DNA of 64,000 bases from Iris pallida (lineage: Eukaryota; Streptophyta; Magnoliopsida; Asparagales; Iridaceae). Positions 20,170-33,805 of this stretch are shown piece by piece. A model generated the notes under the pieces. The model saw only the letters and a program-made list of their open reading frames with translations. It was not told where the DNA came from and ran no database searches. Made by a program: the position numbers and the translations under genes. Where the stretch lies: the NCBI GenBank assembly GCA_029216955.1, contig JANAVB010002199.1, forward strand, positions 15,788,956 to 15,852,955, written 5' to 3'. The number at the start of each line of letters is the position of its first letter. Position 1 is the first letter of the stretch.

Positions 20170-22918
20170 CTACAGTCCCCGATCCTCTCCAGGATGGAGA
20201 AGCTCTCTGACTCGACATCTCAGGTCGGCAGTGCGAGTTTCCACAGTCGCCTGGACTCGGAGCTCGGCTTCTTGACGCATTAATCCGACAGCCTCAGCGG
20301 AAGTTTTACTCTCATACTTCTCATCAAGCTGTCGTCGCTGCTGAGCCAAAGCAAGGGTCCGCTGAGTAAGAGTCGCTTCCTCCTGCTTGAATGCCACGTG
20401 TTCAGCCAAGACACGATCAGCTTCTAGTTGAAGTTGGGCCCGCTGGTCTTCAAGACGGCGCATCTGAGCATCAACCTCTGCGATGTTAGCGTCCACCGCA
20501 GCCCGCTTCTCCGTCGTCTTCTCCATAGATTGAGACAACTGCTCCGCCGCAGCCTCAGTCCCAGCCACTTCACGCTCCCAACTGCTCACATCGGCTCGAT
20601 GGGAAGCCTCGATTTCAGCAATCAACTTCCCTATCTCTGCATCTATCAAGACAGAGGTTATTTCGTTGGATGCGTTGCAGTTTCGCGAGCCGCTCGTCCA
20701 GCTCAATCACCGAAACCTCCAGAATTTCGGCCATATGGTCATGGCCTTGGTGAACGCGGATCAGCTCGATACAAGGCATTGCCAAAGCTTTTGCTGTCGC
20801 AAAGCTCCCCTTGGCATCCATAACTACAGATACACCTTTCTCCAGCATTTTATACACTCCCTCGACGAGGAACTTCACATACTCGTCGGCATCCGCCAGC
20901 ACCTGCGGCGTCATAGCAGGAGTTGGGGGAGCTACTACAGTTTGCGGACCGGAGGAAGATCCGCCAACCTCGATCTGAGAGGTTTGAACCTCGGCAGCAA
21001 TAGGCTCTCCATCAACAGGGCCAGACTGCTAGCCCGAGGAGCCGAAGGAACAGAAGGAGCCGGCACATGCGTCGTGATAGTACCCCAAGTGGAAGGAGCA
21101 ACAGAGGGTTCCACACCCTTACCCTTCTCAAGCCCGGAGAAATCACCGATGTCGACGGCCACCTCTTCTACCCCCGACGTTCTATCAGCATCAGCTACCT
21201 CCCCCGGCAAAACGGGGAGATCAACATTTATCTCCTGGCCAGCCCCAGGAGACAAGACCGGCAGAAGGGTCTCATTCTTCTCAAGTCCCCTTACAGGGAC
21301 AAATCTGTCGCTACCGCCTGATCGGTAGCCATCTCTATGTCCATAGTTGAAGCCAAGGAAGGATTTGGCAATGATTCAACCGACCTCCCTACATCATGAC
21401 AAGGAGGGGAATCAACCCTCTCATCTATCCTCACTGCTTCTGCTGCCCCCGCAACAGACTCCTGCAGCTCCGGAGCGATGTCATCGAAAGATGATGAACT
21501 CCATTCCTCTTCATCACCAGGAAGCTGCGCACTTGCTAAACCTTCGATATGTGAAGCCTTCGCTGTGGCCTTCGTTACCTCGGAAGCTGCTGCACCCTCA
21601 GGTTCCCTCCTGACATAACCCGGGGATACCGGAACCTCCACGATGACAGTATCCTCCGGATCTTCCTCCATGAGAGACATCATTGTCGGCGGGATACGCA
21701 CTCCAGACGAGCTCGCCATCTCTTCTCGCCTACTCCCACCCGACTTTGGGGTACGAGGTTTTCTTTTTAGCGGCTCCTACAAAAGAAGATGGGGCCTCGT
21801 AAATGGCGGAACCAAAATCAGATTTAGTAGGATGTCCTTACCTCTTCGGACGCTGAATCCGATGACACCGTCGGTAACGATGCCTTCTTCTGCTTCTTCG
21901 ACACAAGTGATTCAGCCCCTGTATCTGCACATCGTTTCGATCGATCGCCCGAGGGTTCTGCTTGTGATGCGGATGGGGCACTCCGTTGACCCACCCCTGA
22001 CGAATGATGCGGCCGGGCCTTCACTGGCGTATCCCCAGTCGCTGCTAACTGGGTGCCTGCGATAAGGCTGGTCTCCCTGTCATATCCGGAGGGCGGGCAG
22101 CCATAACACAGTAAAATTTGGCGGCCGAGTAAAGAATGGGCGGCCGCGGATCGGGGACGGGCAACGTAAAATGAGCTCCGGTACATCCGACATTATAGTA
22201 ATGCCAAGCTCGTGCACCATCCAACAAACTTCCAACATACCCCAGGGTAATACTGGGGTTATCCAACATCATCTGAGCATAACCAAATTGCTGCGCAAAA
22301 CGGCTCCGCAAGTATGGTTCCAGGTAGCACTGATTCCTGTTCCGGTACACCAGATGGGACGGCCGGATACTTCGCAACCAGCGAAATCCCCATTGAGGCA
22401 GAGTGGTGGTACCTTCGCCCAGGTCCCTTAAATCCTCGTTGGCCTTAAAACCCAAATAGATGGGACCAACTTTGGTGATCTTCCAACCCTGAAGACGGGA
22501 TAAAACCTTTCTGCAAACCGGGACACCAGTATGCGACCAGCTCCTCCGATGGAAACGACGAAGGAATGCATCTCCAGCCTTATAATCTCCTTCCAAGCCT
22601 GGGCTCATCACACTGGGATGATGCAGAATCAGCCATCCCATCAAATAGTGAAACGGCAGTTCGGCGCACGGGAAGTTATTTTTTCTGCCTCTATCATGAA
22701 TCACATTTCCAGCAAACTCTCGCAAACCTCGCTGCAGGTTACATACCATTGCGGGGAGGAGAGCCAAGCGCCGGCCGAAGACCAATTTTACGGCTGGCAG
22801 GATTAAGTTTCGAGTCACCCTCTCGACGGCACCGGATCCACCTGCGAACACGCAATTCCGGAGCCATATCATCAGATAGGCGACCAAAACCGCCTTGGAT
22901 GACATTGGATAAGCAAGG
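20170..22918 (-). pseudogene. Antisense Tat gene, promoter-distal half (copy 1), spliced, 5' end removed
   Basis: Read leftward, the coding sequence starts abruptly at the LTR-2 junction (LAYPMSSKAV...) and runs through a conserved region to ...SASEE at 21842. A 65-base intron with GTAAGG donor and TTTTGTAG acceptor (21777-21841) then removes an in-frame TAA and joins, in phase 0, to a Lys/Arg-rich segment (EPLKRKPRTPKSGG) and MASSSGVRIPP. The C-terminal third is a long heptad-rich coiled coil (about 20175-20640). Frameshifts near 21302 and around 20650-20700 break this copy. Antisense extra ORFs are established for Tat elements; a plant-mobile-domain-like relationship is my tentative reading. 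The N-terminal half survives at 39418-40864. Confidence 0.72.
22914..22918 (+). other. CAAGG junction before LTR-2
   Basis: CAAGG directly precedes LTR-2. The same bases precede LTR-3 at 37066-37070 and follow LTR-3 at 39269-39273. This is the footprint of one insertion target, copied with internal region 1 or 2. Confidence 0.8.
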
Positions 22919-25117
22919 TGTAGAAGCATGGAATTTCACAAACAGAAAGCCCATGCGCTAGACACTACATGCGTCAGAACTCAGACGAAGAACTTCACAG
23001 CAAAGTCAATAAGTATAGACATTTGAAGGACTTTTTATTTAATATAAAAGTCTATTACATGTCTAGAAAAGGTTGTACAAAGGAGAATTTCTACAAAGGA
23101 AAGATCCTAAGTCTACAGCCAGCGGCCACCATGCACCTCCAGTTAGGTGCAGCAGTCATCATGCGCTGCCAGTCACCATACACGCTGTCAGTCAGGCGCA
23201 GCAGACATCATGCGCCTCCAACCAGGCGCATCCCACCATATCTTCAGCAGCCCAGTTATGTGCATCCCTTCAGCCAAATTCTTCCAGCCAGGCTCACCTG
23301 GCCGAGCAGAGCCCAGTTATGTGCCGCTCTTCCAACTAGGCTCGCCCGATAAATGCTTCGATACACAAAGCATTTAACCCTCTGGCTGGAACCGAGGAAG
23401 AGAAGAGCACCGCAAATGCTGTGGCCAGGGGAGGCTTCAAAAGAGCCTCCAAAGCCGAAGGAAGACCGTGATCGAAACCGCGGCTAAAGGAGCAGCTTTC
23501 GACACGATCAAAGTGGGGAAACCCCACTTTGAAGGAAGAGAGAGCCTAGCACCGCCATTCCGATCTACGGCTCTTCCGGAATAACGGAGACGAGGCTCGA
23601 GCATCCCTATCTTTGGATGCAACAGGCACCTTCCGCCGGCCTCAGAAGCCCGACTCCGTCTTTTGGATGTAACAGTCACCTTCAAGTGCATCGAAGACAA
23701 CACAGCGTCTCATCTTCACCCTCGGGAGCACTTCGTCAACAGAATGCACCCGCATGTTCAAGTTTATGTTGGAAGTACGTGAGGGAATGAGAAGCAAGTC
23801 TTCTCTCCATGCCACTATTTATAGGCCGGGCAAATCAAACCCACGCGCCAAGTGGATGGCCCTCCGAATTCCGTGCAATGAATTTACATTAAATGGATGA
23901 ACCGGACGCCTCGAATTCAGCCAAACGGCTATTTATGGCACTCGAAGAGCGAGACAGCCGCATCATTAAAAGACATGTCCGATGCGCCAGCCAGACAGTA
24001 CATCACACGGACGCACCCTTCGGCATCAGGCGCATCATACAGACGCGCCTTACAATACTCGGCGCATTACAGAAGGTGCGCCCCCACACATCTCCATACC
24101 GAGTGGAACGCCAACCGACGCGCCCACTCAGCTGTCCATCGAACGTCACCAACATTAAATGCTGAACTGACAGAGTTGGCAGCATGCCTCCCAAAGTCTG
24201 AACAGTTGACAGCTTTTCAGAAAACGAAGCGTCGGCAACGTCAGCATTATCATGACTTTGTTTCGACGGCTACTGCCACGTGGCCAGTCCACCATCAGCA
24301 TGCGCCTCTACGGCCATGCGTCCAAATCAGCATGCGCCTCTACGGCCATGCGTCCAAATCAGCATGCGCCTCAAAAGCCATGCGCCTCAGACTGCTCTCT
24401 GATCCCGAAAGACAGAAAGAAAGTCGCCTGCATGCGCCTCAAAAGCCATGCGCCCCAAATGGTTTGTAACTCCTAAAGGTTATGAGCCGCAGCCTCCTCC
24501 TGCGCCCAATCCAAGGTGCAGCCCACCAGATCACTCCTCTCCACCAAATCCGAGATCTTCGAACCATGAGTCGACGACACGTGTCTTTTGACTCAACTCA
24601 TCCAAGATTTCAGCAACGGAAAGATCTTCTCTCTGCTACATGCCGGCTCACAATAGCAGTATGAAGAGTTCTCCCCCTCGATCAGGGCGCAGCATCCGTG
24701 CGCCTCCATCAGCAACCTCCACGTGGCATCCCCACACCGACGCATCCTGCATGCGCGCATGAGCAGCCAGCCTGTAAAACTATAAATAGAAGGGTCATCT
24801 CCTTCACGCACAGACGGAGACTCAGAACACACAAGACTCAAAAAGAATCCACAACAGAGAATCACCGAGAGGCAGTTCTAGACACTCAACGTCTTCCTCC
24901 TCTCAGCAAGCTCCAGCACCCAGAGCAATCAACACCTTCAGAGAACCGATAACCGCCGTTAGCCGGTCAACGGAGTCAACGCATTACCACTTGCTCCATT
25001 GGCACTAAGGACCCAGCTTAAACAAAAGTGTACTCCTAGGACTACATCTAAGTCCTATATTGTATCACTGTTCTGTTTGTATTAAGATTTCAATCAAAAC
25101 AATTTTAATGGCAAACA
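22919..25117 (+). repeat. Tat LTR-2
   Basis: A 2199-bp LTR shared as the right end of unit 1 and the left end of unit 2. It has the TTCACAAACAG and CCGCCGTTAGCCGG variants and a tandem duplication of a 32-bp unit (about 24297-24362), all shared only with LTR-3. It is followed by its own primer-binding site at 25121. Confidence 0.92.
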
Positions 25118-28100
25118 AGCTGGCGACTCTACTGGGGACTTCTTTCTCCTCTACCGAGAAAGTCGTGTCACAGGCCGACGACGTGAAGGTGGGCTCCTCC
25201 TACAAGACGCTGGTAGTGCGCCTCAATCAACAGGCGTACTAGGAGTTCATTTCTGAAGGAAGTGCGAGTCCTTCGGAGCGGCTGTCGAAGCCGAAGAAGA
25301 CCCGCGCAGTCTGGGTGCGCAAAGTCGACGCCTCGGGCACCACCGTTGAAGGGGATGTGCCCGTCCAGCCTTCCCTTCCTGCTGACGTCTTCAGCAGTCA
25401 AGGTGTGCCCGCTGATGCAGCGCATCTCTCGGGGAAGCGTGTGGCTGACCACGTTCCCCAGCCATCTTCCTCTCAGGCGAGGAAGGTACGTCGACGGAGC
25501 AGGGGCGCAGCCAATGCCCCGCGCATTACTTCTGATGCGCCACAAAGAGCCTCTGTCTTTGACAGACTCACTCGCTGTAACGGCGAGGAGAATTTGGATG
25601 CTGAGTACTATGCGCTCCAGCGGGCTGGTACGAAGAAATCTAAGGCGACACGGGCCATGCGCCACAAACGTGCTATGCCAGCAGCCGGCCAGAGGCACGC
25701 GCTTACGATCACGCGCGCTGCCGATGGCAAGCTGTACAAGGTTGACTCAAGTGCTTCTGCACCAACAACGAGTCGACCTTCAAAGTCCTCATCTCGCTTG
25801 GGCGCATTCACTGTGTGCACAACCAAGCCGAGAGAGGCAAACTCAGTGGTCTTGAACTCCCGCGCCTCCTCTGGTTGTGCGTTTGAGGTCCGTTCAAGTC
25901 ACTTCAAATGCTGTGGTTCCCCCACTACTGATCGTGATGCCTGCTTGGTATTAGATCAGGGGGCACAGCACTCATCCGACCACCCCGGCACTTGGCCCTG
26001 CCATGCGCCTGAGAGGGGTGTGAGGGTAGCACTCTCCTCCAACGACCTGCGCAACGTGATCACTCACAAGCGCCGGTCAGGAGAGTTGACCAACAAGCAC
26101 GATGCGCCTCTCACAGGGCACACTTGTGCAGTGGTCACCATCAACTGCTGTTGCAAGACGGCAGTACCGCCAAAGCAGTCGGTCTTCCAACGACTACAAT
26201 CATCGACACCCCTCCGACATCGCCTTGGGACGAAGGTGTCAGCAGAAGAGGAGCTAAAGGTTGCTTCATGCAACGTGATCTCCAACTCCTCATCTGTCCG
26301 GAAGACGACTGCCAATTCCTCGTCTTCATCCAAAAGCCAGTCGAGGAAAACCAAGGCAGCTGTCTCGACCTCTGGAGTGTTCGAAGGCACTCGGTCGAGG
26401 AAGAAGTTCTTGGAGGAAGCTGGGGGTAGCCAGACCCTTGTCGAGCCTCCTTCCGAAGACGAAGATGTCCAAAGCACAGCTGCGGCGGATCTTCATCAAG
26501 GCGAAGATGGCCTCCCTGAAGCCCCTCAAAATGACGATGTCCTCCAGGACACCGCCGGGGGTAGTGCTGGAAATGAAGAGGCCCTTCAAGACAGAGCTGA
26601 GGGCAGTCAGGCCCTTGCAGATGCGCCTGTCGAAGACGAACTCCAGAATGTGGCTGGGGGTGGCCAAACACCAGAAGAAGTGACTCCCCCACATGAGAGC
26701 GAGGCTGAGAGCGAAGCCTCAACTAATCCATCCACTTCCGGCCGTGTCATGACAGTATACATGACCGGGGGTGATCTTGAGACTGATGCGCCGCCACAGG
26801 ACATTGTCCAGTGCATAGACTCGCTAGAGGGAGGACTCAAAACCCTCTCTGCCTCAATACAAGCACTGACTCAAGCAGTGTTTGAGATACGGTCGACTTT
26901 GATCAGAACACCATCAAATGGTCCCGACCCAGGAGTCAATGGAGAGTCGAGTGTGCCCCTCCAACGGACACCCTCAGACACAGAAGCACCCCGGACGTCG
27001 GAGCCCTCAAACGCTCCACTCCAGGTGGTACCTCCTTCCCCGACTCCTAGCTCCACGAAAGACGTGGTCGAAATGATCAAAGATCTGCGGGAGCGCTTCG
27101 AGTCCAAGAATAGACAGGAGGAGCGCCAGAAGATGGGCATTCCCCAGCCTTATCCCCTTGAGTGGAACAAGGTGGTTTATCCCCCAAAGTATAAACCACA
27201 ACACTCACGCCGTATGACGGGAAGGACTCTCCACGACGGTACCTGACGTACTTCCAGTCGCAGACAGGGCATCTTCCGAAGGAGGACGCCCTCCTCACCA
27301 GCATCTTTGTTGGGGCCCTGAAAGGGGTGGCGTATGACTGGTACTGCAGCCTCCCCGATAATTCTATATCGTCCTTTGACGACCTGACACGCCTCTTCCT
27401 CGACCGCTTCTACGACGGTGGGAAGGACATGACGATGGCGTCTCTCATTGAGATACGCCAAAAGGACAAGGAAACGGTTCGGGCATTCATCGAACGCTTC
27501 CGTCAGGCCTGCTTCAGGCTACCTCCAGGCATGCCAGAACATGCGCTCCTCTCCGCTTACAGTATGAACATGCTGCCTGCAGTAAAGCTTTGGCTTAACT
27601 CTACTCCCCCTCCCGACTGGAGCTCCCTAATCATCGAAGCTGAAGCTGCAGAGAAGAAGGCGGCCAATGCACGTCTTTTGGGTGTTAGCTTCCCCGCCTT
27701 TGATGATAAGGGGAAAAAGTCCACAATCAACAACTCCGGACGAGAAACAAAGGGGAAACAGGCATTGACTGTTAATGCCTCGAAGGGCGCATCTGCGCCT
27801 ACTCAAAAGCCTCCACTGGCACCGAGACCCAAGGAGGTTTATTCATTCAATGATGACGACACCCTGCAACTCTTTGAGATACTGAAGCAGGGCGACAAGA
27901 TCAAGCTTCCGGACCCGAAGCGGCCCGATGAAGTCAGGAAAGTGGACAACCCGAGGTACTGTCACTACCATCGATTTGTCGAACACCCACTAAGGACTGC
28001 TACGTCCTCAAAAATTACATCCAGCACATGATCAATGCGGATGTAATCTCCGTCGACTACGAAGAGAAGACGGTGTCAGCTAATGTGGTGTCACTTCAGT

Positions 28101-29583
28101 TCGGCACCTTGCCGCCGACTACCACACAAGATGGCGTTGTCCCCATCCCTAAGGCGACAATGGAGGTGGTGAACTTGCCACCCACCCGTGACAATGTGAG
28201 TGGACTTGTCCCACTCACCACATCTCGAGGAGAGTCCTCTGGGTTCACCCCGACCTCATCTCCGAGGTAACTCAACCGGAGGTACGCCCTACCTCCAAAG
28301 CAAAAGGCAGGAAGATCAAGTCTTGTCGCACGGTCTCTTCTTCAACGGAAGAGGTGCTTCCTGTGCAGACGCGTGTACAACAGAACTCCTAGCCCGGTGA
28401 AGCTGCCGCCGAAGTGGTGCCTCCTGGCACCATCCCTGAGGAGGGTCCATCCAAGCCCTCAGCAGCCAATAAACAAAAGCAAGTGAAGGCCCGTTTCGAC
28501 AGACCTCTGCGCAAAGAAAATGCTTCGGGGCTAGCCAAGCCCCACAATTTTGACATTCTGGCACAACTGGCCAGTACTCCTGCACGCTTGTCTTTGTTCG
28601 AGCTCCTGTGTCTCTCCAAGGACTCCCGAGAAGCTCTCTGCGAAGCTCTGAAGGATGCCGAATCCTTTCTCAGTCAAGTCAAGCAGCCTGAAGACCTCCC
28701 AACTACTTGTGCACACTGTCATTATGTGGATGAAGTTATCCCAAACATAACCTTTACCCAACAAGACATGCTGCTCAAGCATCACCGACATAACCGACCG
28801 TTGTATTACACAGGGTACATCGGTTCGGTAAAGGTGAGCAGGATTCAGATCAATCCGGGGTCTTCCCTAAGCATCATTCCAAAGGCGCTGCTATCAAAGC
28901 TGGGGATCCCAATATACCGGCTGGCGCCCTCCAATACGACCATCAGTGGCTTCAACGCTAGCAAGAGCGAGCCACTGGGCAAGATCCGGCTGAAGTGTCA
29001 CATCGGCAGCCTCAAAACTGAGGTGACTTGTTATGTGGTGGATGCCGAGGTCAACTACAACATCTTACTCGGACGACCATGGTTACATGAGTACATGGTG
29101 GTGCCCTCCACGCTCCACCAATGTATGAAATATGTATCCACCAACGGCGTCATCCGGACGGAGTTTGCAGATATCGATCCCTTCAAAGGGATTGAGGCCT
29201 ACTTCACCGATTCCGACTTGTACAAGCCCATTGACGAGGAGGAAGCCAATGACGCTGATGATGAGGCAGAGACGACAACAGAGCCGGACATGGAGCCTGA
29301 GACGACTCCCGACGCCCCCTTGAAAATCCGTCTGAAGGGGAAACCGCCCCAGAAGGCGCCTTCAATGAGCATCAAGCTATCAGGAAAAGCGCCGGCTCGC
29401 GAAGCTCCCCTGAAAATAAGCCTCAAGGGAAAGCCACCTCAAACAGCGGCTCCCCTGGTGGTAAAATTACAAGGGAAGGCGCCACTTATCGGAGGCGCAA
29501 CCGAGGCACCTCTCAAGGTGCGTCTTAAAGGCAAGCCGCCGCAGTCATCCAAGATGCCGGAGAGGGCTCACATAACCTCTTAG
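25108..29583 (+). pseudogene. Tat copy 2 gag-protease (multiply broken)
   Basis: Colinear with 2661-6741 and continuing into the basic-repeat linker. Relative to copy 1: TAG at 25240-25242 (GAG in copy 1); one-base losses near 27202, 27989, 28233 and 29576; and TAG near 28388. The gag domain is at about 27160-27700 and a protease-like segment at about 28830-29120. The active-site motif reads INPGSS where copy 1 has IDPGSS, so the catalytic aspartate is lost as well. The four basic linker repeats are intact at 29310-29540. Confidence 0.85.
25121..25139 (+). other. Primer-binding site of Tat copy 2
   Basis: TGGCGACTCTACTGGGGAC, three bases after LTR-2; one base differs from the copy 1 site. 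Confidence 0.7.
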
Positions 29584-29600
29584 ATCCTAAAGTCAGAGCG

Positions 29601-31848
29601 GTGGAGGACTCTCCTGATCCGGCCCCAGTGCTTACAGATGAGGAGCTTGGCGAATACATCTCCGCTGATGTAGACGCACCCTCCTTCGACAATGTAATCC
29701 CACGGGAAAAAATCTCGTACTTTATCAATAATAGAGTGTCTTTCAATTATTCTTGTCTTCCACACTGGAATGCCATGTATACATTAGACAACGCTCTACG
29801 GTCGTTGCAAACACAAGTAACGACCGTCTACCATAATCAAATAGTCCCGTCTCAAGGAGTCTTCATAGTCCCTCCATGGAGCCGAGACCAAGGCACCATC
29901 ATCTCGGGCAAAATCGAGCGTCGTCGGGACCTCTCGTCAATCGAGCCCGAACCTGATACCGGCAGAGTACAAGTCTATCGGTACACAGATGCGGGTAAGC
30001 ACATCATCCAAAAGATGGGCTACGACCTGAAAAGCAACAAAGGCTTAAACTACGGCAAGGGTCGGCATCTCCCTGTCCGGCTTTCGATGCCCAATAGAAA
30101 GCCACAGGATTACTATAATCGGACTCGACGGGGGTTAGGCTATGTCACGCCGCCATCAACTCCAGAGAGTTCAGACGCAGAAGACATAGAACATTCCCAC
30201 TCGTCTGAAGCATCGACGTGGGATTCCGATACCAGTATCGGATCAGTCTTCAGGAAAGTGCTGTCAGCTAACATGACATCGGCGCAACCTCAGAAAGATG
30301 AAGGCGAAGACCAACCGCCGGAACCCTTCGAAGAGGAACCCTGGGCTCAGCACCTAGGAGAACAATGGTTGTCTCGTTTTGAGTTACGAGAACCTCCCAC
30401 TGAAGACGAAGTCGAGCAGATCGACCTCGGGGATGGGTCTTCTTCTAAACCCATCTTCATCAGCAAAAGCTTGGAAGGAGAAGACCGAGAATCTTTAGTC
30501 CAACTGGCTAAAGAGTATATTGACGTCTTCGCTTGGAGCTACGAAGACATACCGGGTCTCGATCCACAGATCGCGATGCATAGGTTGAACATCTTACCAG
30601 ATGTCAAACCTATCAAACAACAACAGCGACGCTTCCGCCCGGACATCATGAACGCCATCGATCAGGAGGTGGACAAGCTCTTGACCAGTGGCTTCATCCG
30701 TGAGGAACAACACCCGGACTGGGTAGCCAACGTCGTCCCTGTCACCAAGAAGAACGGGAAGATACGAGTCTGTATCGACTTCAGGGATCTCACCTCTGCT
30801 TGCCCGAAGGATGAATTCCCGCTCCCAATCACCGATGTAATGATCGACAACACATGTGGCTTTGAACGCATGTCCTTCATGGACGGGTATTCAGGCTACA
30901 ATCAAATCAAGATGTTCCCCGATGACGCAAAACACACGTCATTCAGGACTCCGAAAGGTGTTTTCTGCTACACAGTAATGCCCTTCGGCTTGAAGAATGC
31001 CGGTACAACATACCAACGAGCGATGAGTACCATCTTCCGTAAACATCTTCGTAAGACAGTTGAGTGCTATGTTGACGACATCGCAGTCAAGAGCCGCCTC
31101 AAAAGAGATCACCTATAGGACCTGAAGACGGTCTTCGATCTCATGCGGGCACATCAACTCAAAATGAACCCGCTAAATCCTTCCTGGGGTTTCTAGCGGC
31201 AAATTCTTAGTCTTTGTCATCACGGCAAAAGGCATTCATGTCGATCCCGAGAAGACTATAGCCATCCTCAACATGGACCCTCCGAAGAACCTTCGAGAAC
31301 TTCGGGGCTTACAGGGACGTCTGATATACATCCGGAGGTTCATAGCAAACCTCTCCGGTAAATGTCAACCCTTTACTCAGCTCATAAAGAAGGGAGTCTC
31401 TTACGTCTGGACAGAGGAGTGCCAAAAGGCTTTCGACGACATCAAGGCTTACTTGACAAGCCCGCCAGTCCTAGTGGCACCTGTCGCTGGCAAACCCTTC
31501 CTCCTCTACGTCCGTGCCATGGATCATTCCCTCGGCGCTTTACTGGCTCAAAACAGCGATGCAGGCTACGAGCAAGCAATCTACTACCTCAGTCGAACAC
31601 TCATCGGGGCCGAACACCGGTACAACCCCGTTGAAAAGGAGTGCTTGGCTTTGGTGTTTGCCATTCAGAAGACTCATCATTACGTCTCGGGCCAGACAAT
31701 TTACGTCATCTCCCGAGTCAATCCACTCAGAGTTCTCATGACGAAGCCAGGGTCATTAAACTCCCGGCTGGCTACATGGGCGATCCTACTAACGCCATAC
31801 AACATGGTGTTTCCCGCAGAAGGCGGTCAAGGGTCAGGCCCTGGCTGA
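29601..31848 (+). pseudogene. Tat copy 2 G-patch-like segment, RT and RNase H (broken)
   Basis: A 505-codon frame (29601-31118) covers the G-patch-like motif (MGYDLKSNKGLNYGKG near 30015) and RT through YVDD near 31072. It ends at a TAG at 31116-31118 where copy 1 has CAG. Two one-base losses follow near 31170 and 31187. A frame at 31273-31848 carries the RNase H region (YVRAMDHSLGALLAQ...). RT is better preserved here than in copy 1, which has lost frame three times in the same interval. Confidence 0.83.
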
Positions 31849-33716
31849 CTTTTTAGCTGCACACCCCATCCCAGAGTCTTCAAAACTCTATGAAGATATC
31901 CCGGATGAAGTCCAAGAATCAAACGTCACTGAAGGAAGCCCCGTTTGGCGGATGTTCTTCGATGGCGCTTCAAGAACGGGCCCCAACGGCCAAATCATCG
32001 CAGGAGTGGGGGTAGTCTTGGTCTCCCCTGATCAGCTGGTCATCCAGCGTGCATACTCTCTTTCGAAGCCGTGCTCCAATATATTGCTGAGTACAACGCA
32101 CTCGTCATGGGACTCCAGCTAGCACAACAGCTGGGGTGGATCATCTGGAAGCCTACGGCGACTCGAAACTCGTCGTAAACAAGATTCGGGGGCAATACGA
32201 GGTTTACCATGAAGATTTGATCCCTTACCATGAAGTTGCATTGAACATCATTTCAACCTTCACTGGGTTCTTCATCGAACATGTACCCCGTCTACAAAAC
32301 TTGGAGGCTGACGCCCTGGCTGGCCTCGCAGCCTCATTGGCCGTGCCCCTTGGGACTCAACACTATGTCACGGTAACTGGCCGAGACTTGATTTGTCCCA
32401 GGAACAACCTATGTTTGCAAATGGCTCACGCCATGTCGACAAACACTTATGTTAATGTCCGAGACTGGAGATTCCCGTTCATCGACTTCGCCGTCTACGG
32501 AATCCTTCCGGAAGATCCGAAGGAAGCCGTCTCAGTCAGGAGACGCTCTCTTCGATTCTACTACGATACAGCCACTAAAATGCTGTACCGACGCTCCTTC
32601 GACGGGCTTCTCCTGCGATGCCTGTCTAACGAAGAAGCGGCCGAAGTTCTTCGAGAAGCTCACGACGGAACTTGCGGAGCTCACCAACCGGTCCTAAGTT
32701 GCAAGATCGACTGCGACGTATGGGCTACTACTGGCCAACCATGGTTGCCGACGCAGTGGAATATGCTAAGAAGTGCCATGCATGCCAACTTCATGCAGAC
32801 TTCATACATACACCGTCTGAGCCGCTACATCCTACAGTCGCCTCCTGGCCCTTCGAAGCCTGGGGCATGGACATTGTAGGGCCAATCACCCCTCCTTGAT
32901 CGAGAGGACACCGCTTCATCCTGGCCATCACCGACTACTTCTCCAAATGGGAAGAAGCAGTTCCACTAGCAGAAGTAAAAAGCTCCAGGGTGGTCAGCTT
33001 TATCAAACACCATGTCATTTACCGTTTCGGGGTACCCCGGCGGATCATCCATGACAATGGTCCTCAGTTTATCAGCCACATTTTCAGCAGGTTCTGTGAC
33101 AAGAATCGCATTCAAACGTGGCCTCAACCGCCTACAATCCGGCAGCAAACGGATTGGCCGAGGCGTTCAACAAAACTATCGTCAGGCTACTCAAAAAGGT
33201 CGTGTCATCCAACAAACGCGACTGGGACGAAAAGCTTGGCGAATGCCTTTGGGCCTACCGCACAACGGTACGGACCCCAACAGGCAACACTCCCTTCTCC
33301 CTGGTCTACGGGCGAAGCAGTACTGCCTCTCAGATACAGATACCTTCGCTCCGCGTGGCAATCACAAACGATCTCACAGAAGAAGACAATCAACGTCGTC
33401 GTCTGCGGGAACTGGAGGCACTTGACGAAAAGCGTCTCCTAGCTCAACAACGCATCGAACTTTACTAATCCCGTATATCACAGGCTTTCAACAAAAGGTC
33501 AAGCAAAGAACTTTCCAAGTTGGCGACCTGGTTTTAGCAGTCAGAAGGCCAATGGTGTTAACTCATAAGACACCAGGGAAGTTCGAGCCCAAATGGGAGG
33601 GACCCTTCATCATTGAGACGGTATACTCAAACGGCGCTTACCGGCTCGCCAAACCCAATGGGGACTTGTTCATGATGCCCATCAACGGCAAGTTCCTAAA
33701 GAAGTACTATTCTTGA
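31849..33716 (+). pseudogene. Tat copy 2 second RNase H and integrase (heavily frameshifted)
   Basis: Homologous to the intact 17574-19562 frame. Lesions against copy 1 include a two-base loss near 31812; one-base losses near 32083, 32133, 32690, 33115 and 33497; a TGA near 32898; a rearranged stretch near 33312-33340; and a TAA near 33467. The second-RNase-H motifs (YGDSKLVV, EADALAGLA) and integrase motifs (GMDIVGPI, HDNGPQF, NGLAEAFNK) are still readable in separate frames. The pol stop position matches copy 1. Confidence 0.83.
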
Positions 33717-33805
33717 CATCTTCCAAGACATGTATTTCCCCAAACAACCTCTTTTCACAAAATCAAACGCTTCCGGAACCCAGCTGTTCCGTGGCATCCT
33801 TCCGT

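Larger units (their letters stand above)
569..25117 (+). mobile_element. Tat-lineage Ty3/gypsy element, copy 1 (LTR-1 to LTR-2, with nested chromovirus)
   Basis: LTR-1, internal region 1 and LTR-2 form the first unit of the complex. Order: LTR, primer-binding site, gag-protease, linker, RT/RNase H, second RNase H, integrase, hairpin array, antisense gene. The second RNase H and the antisense gene are hallmarks of the plant Tat lineage (Ogre, Retand and relatives). The unit is not a clean insertion: the bases before LTR-2 are CAAGG from the middle of the antisense gene, with no polypurine tract, so LTR-2 is not this unit's own 3' LTR. A chromovirus interrupts it at 6742-15018. Confidence 0.85.
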
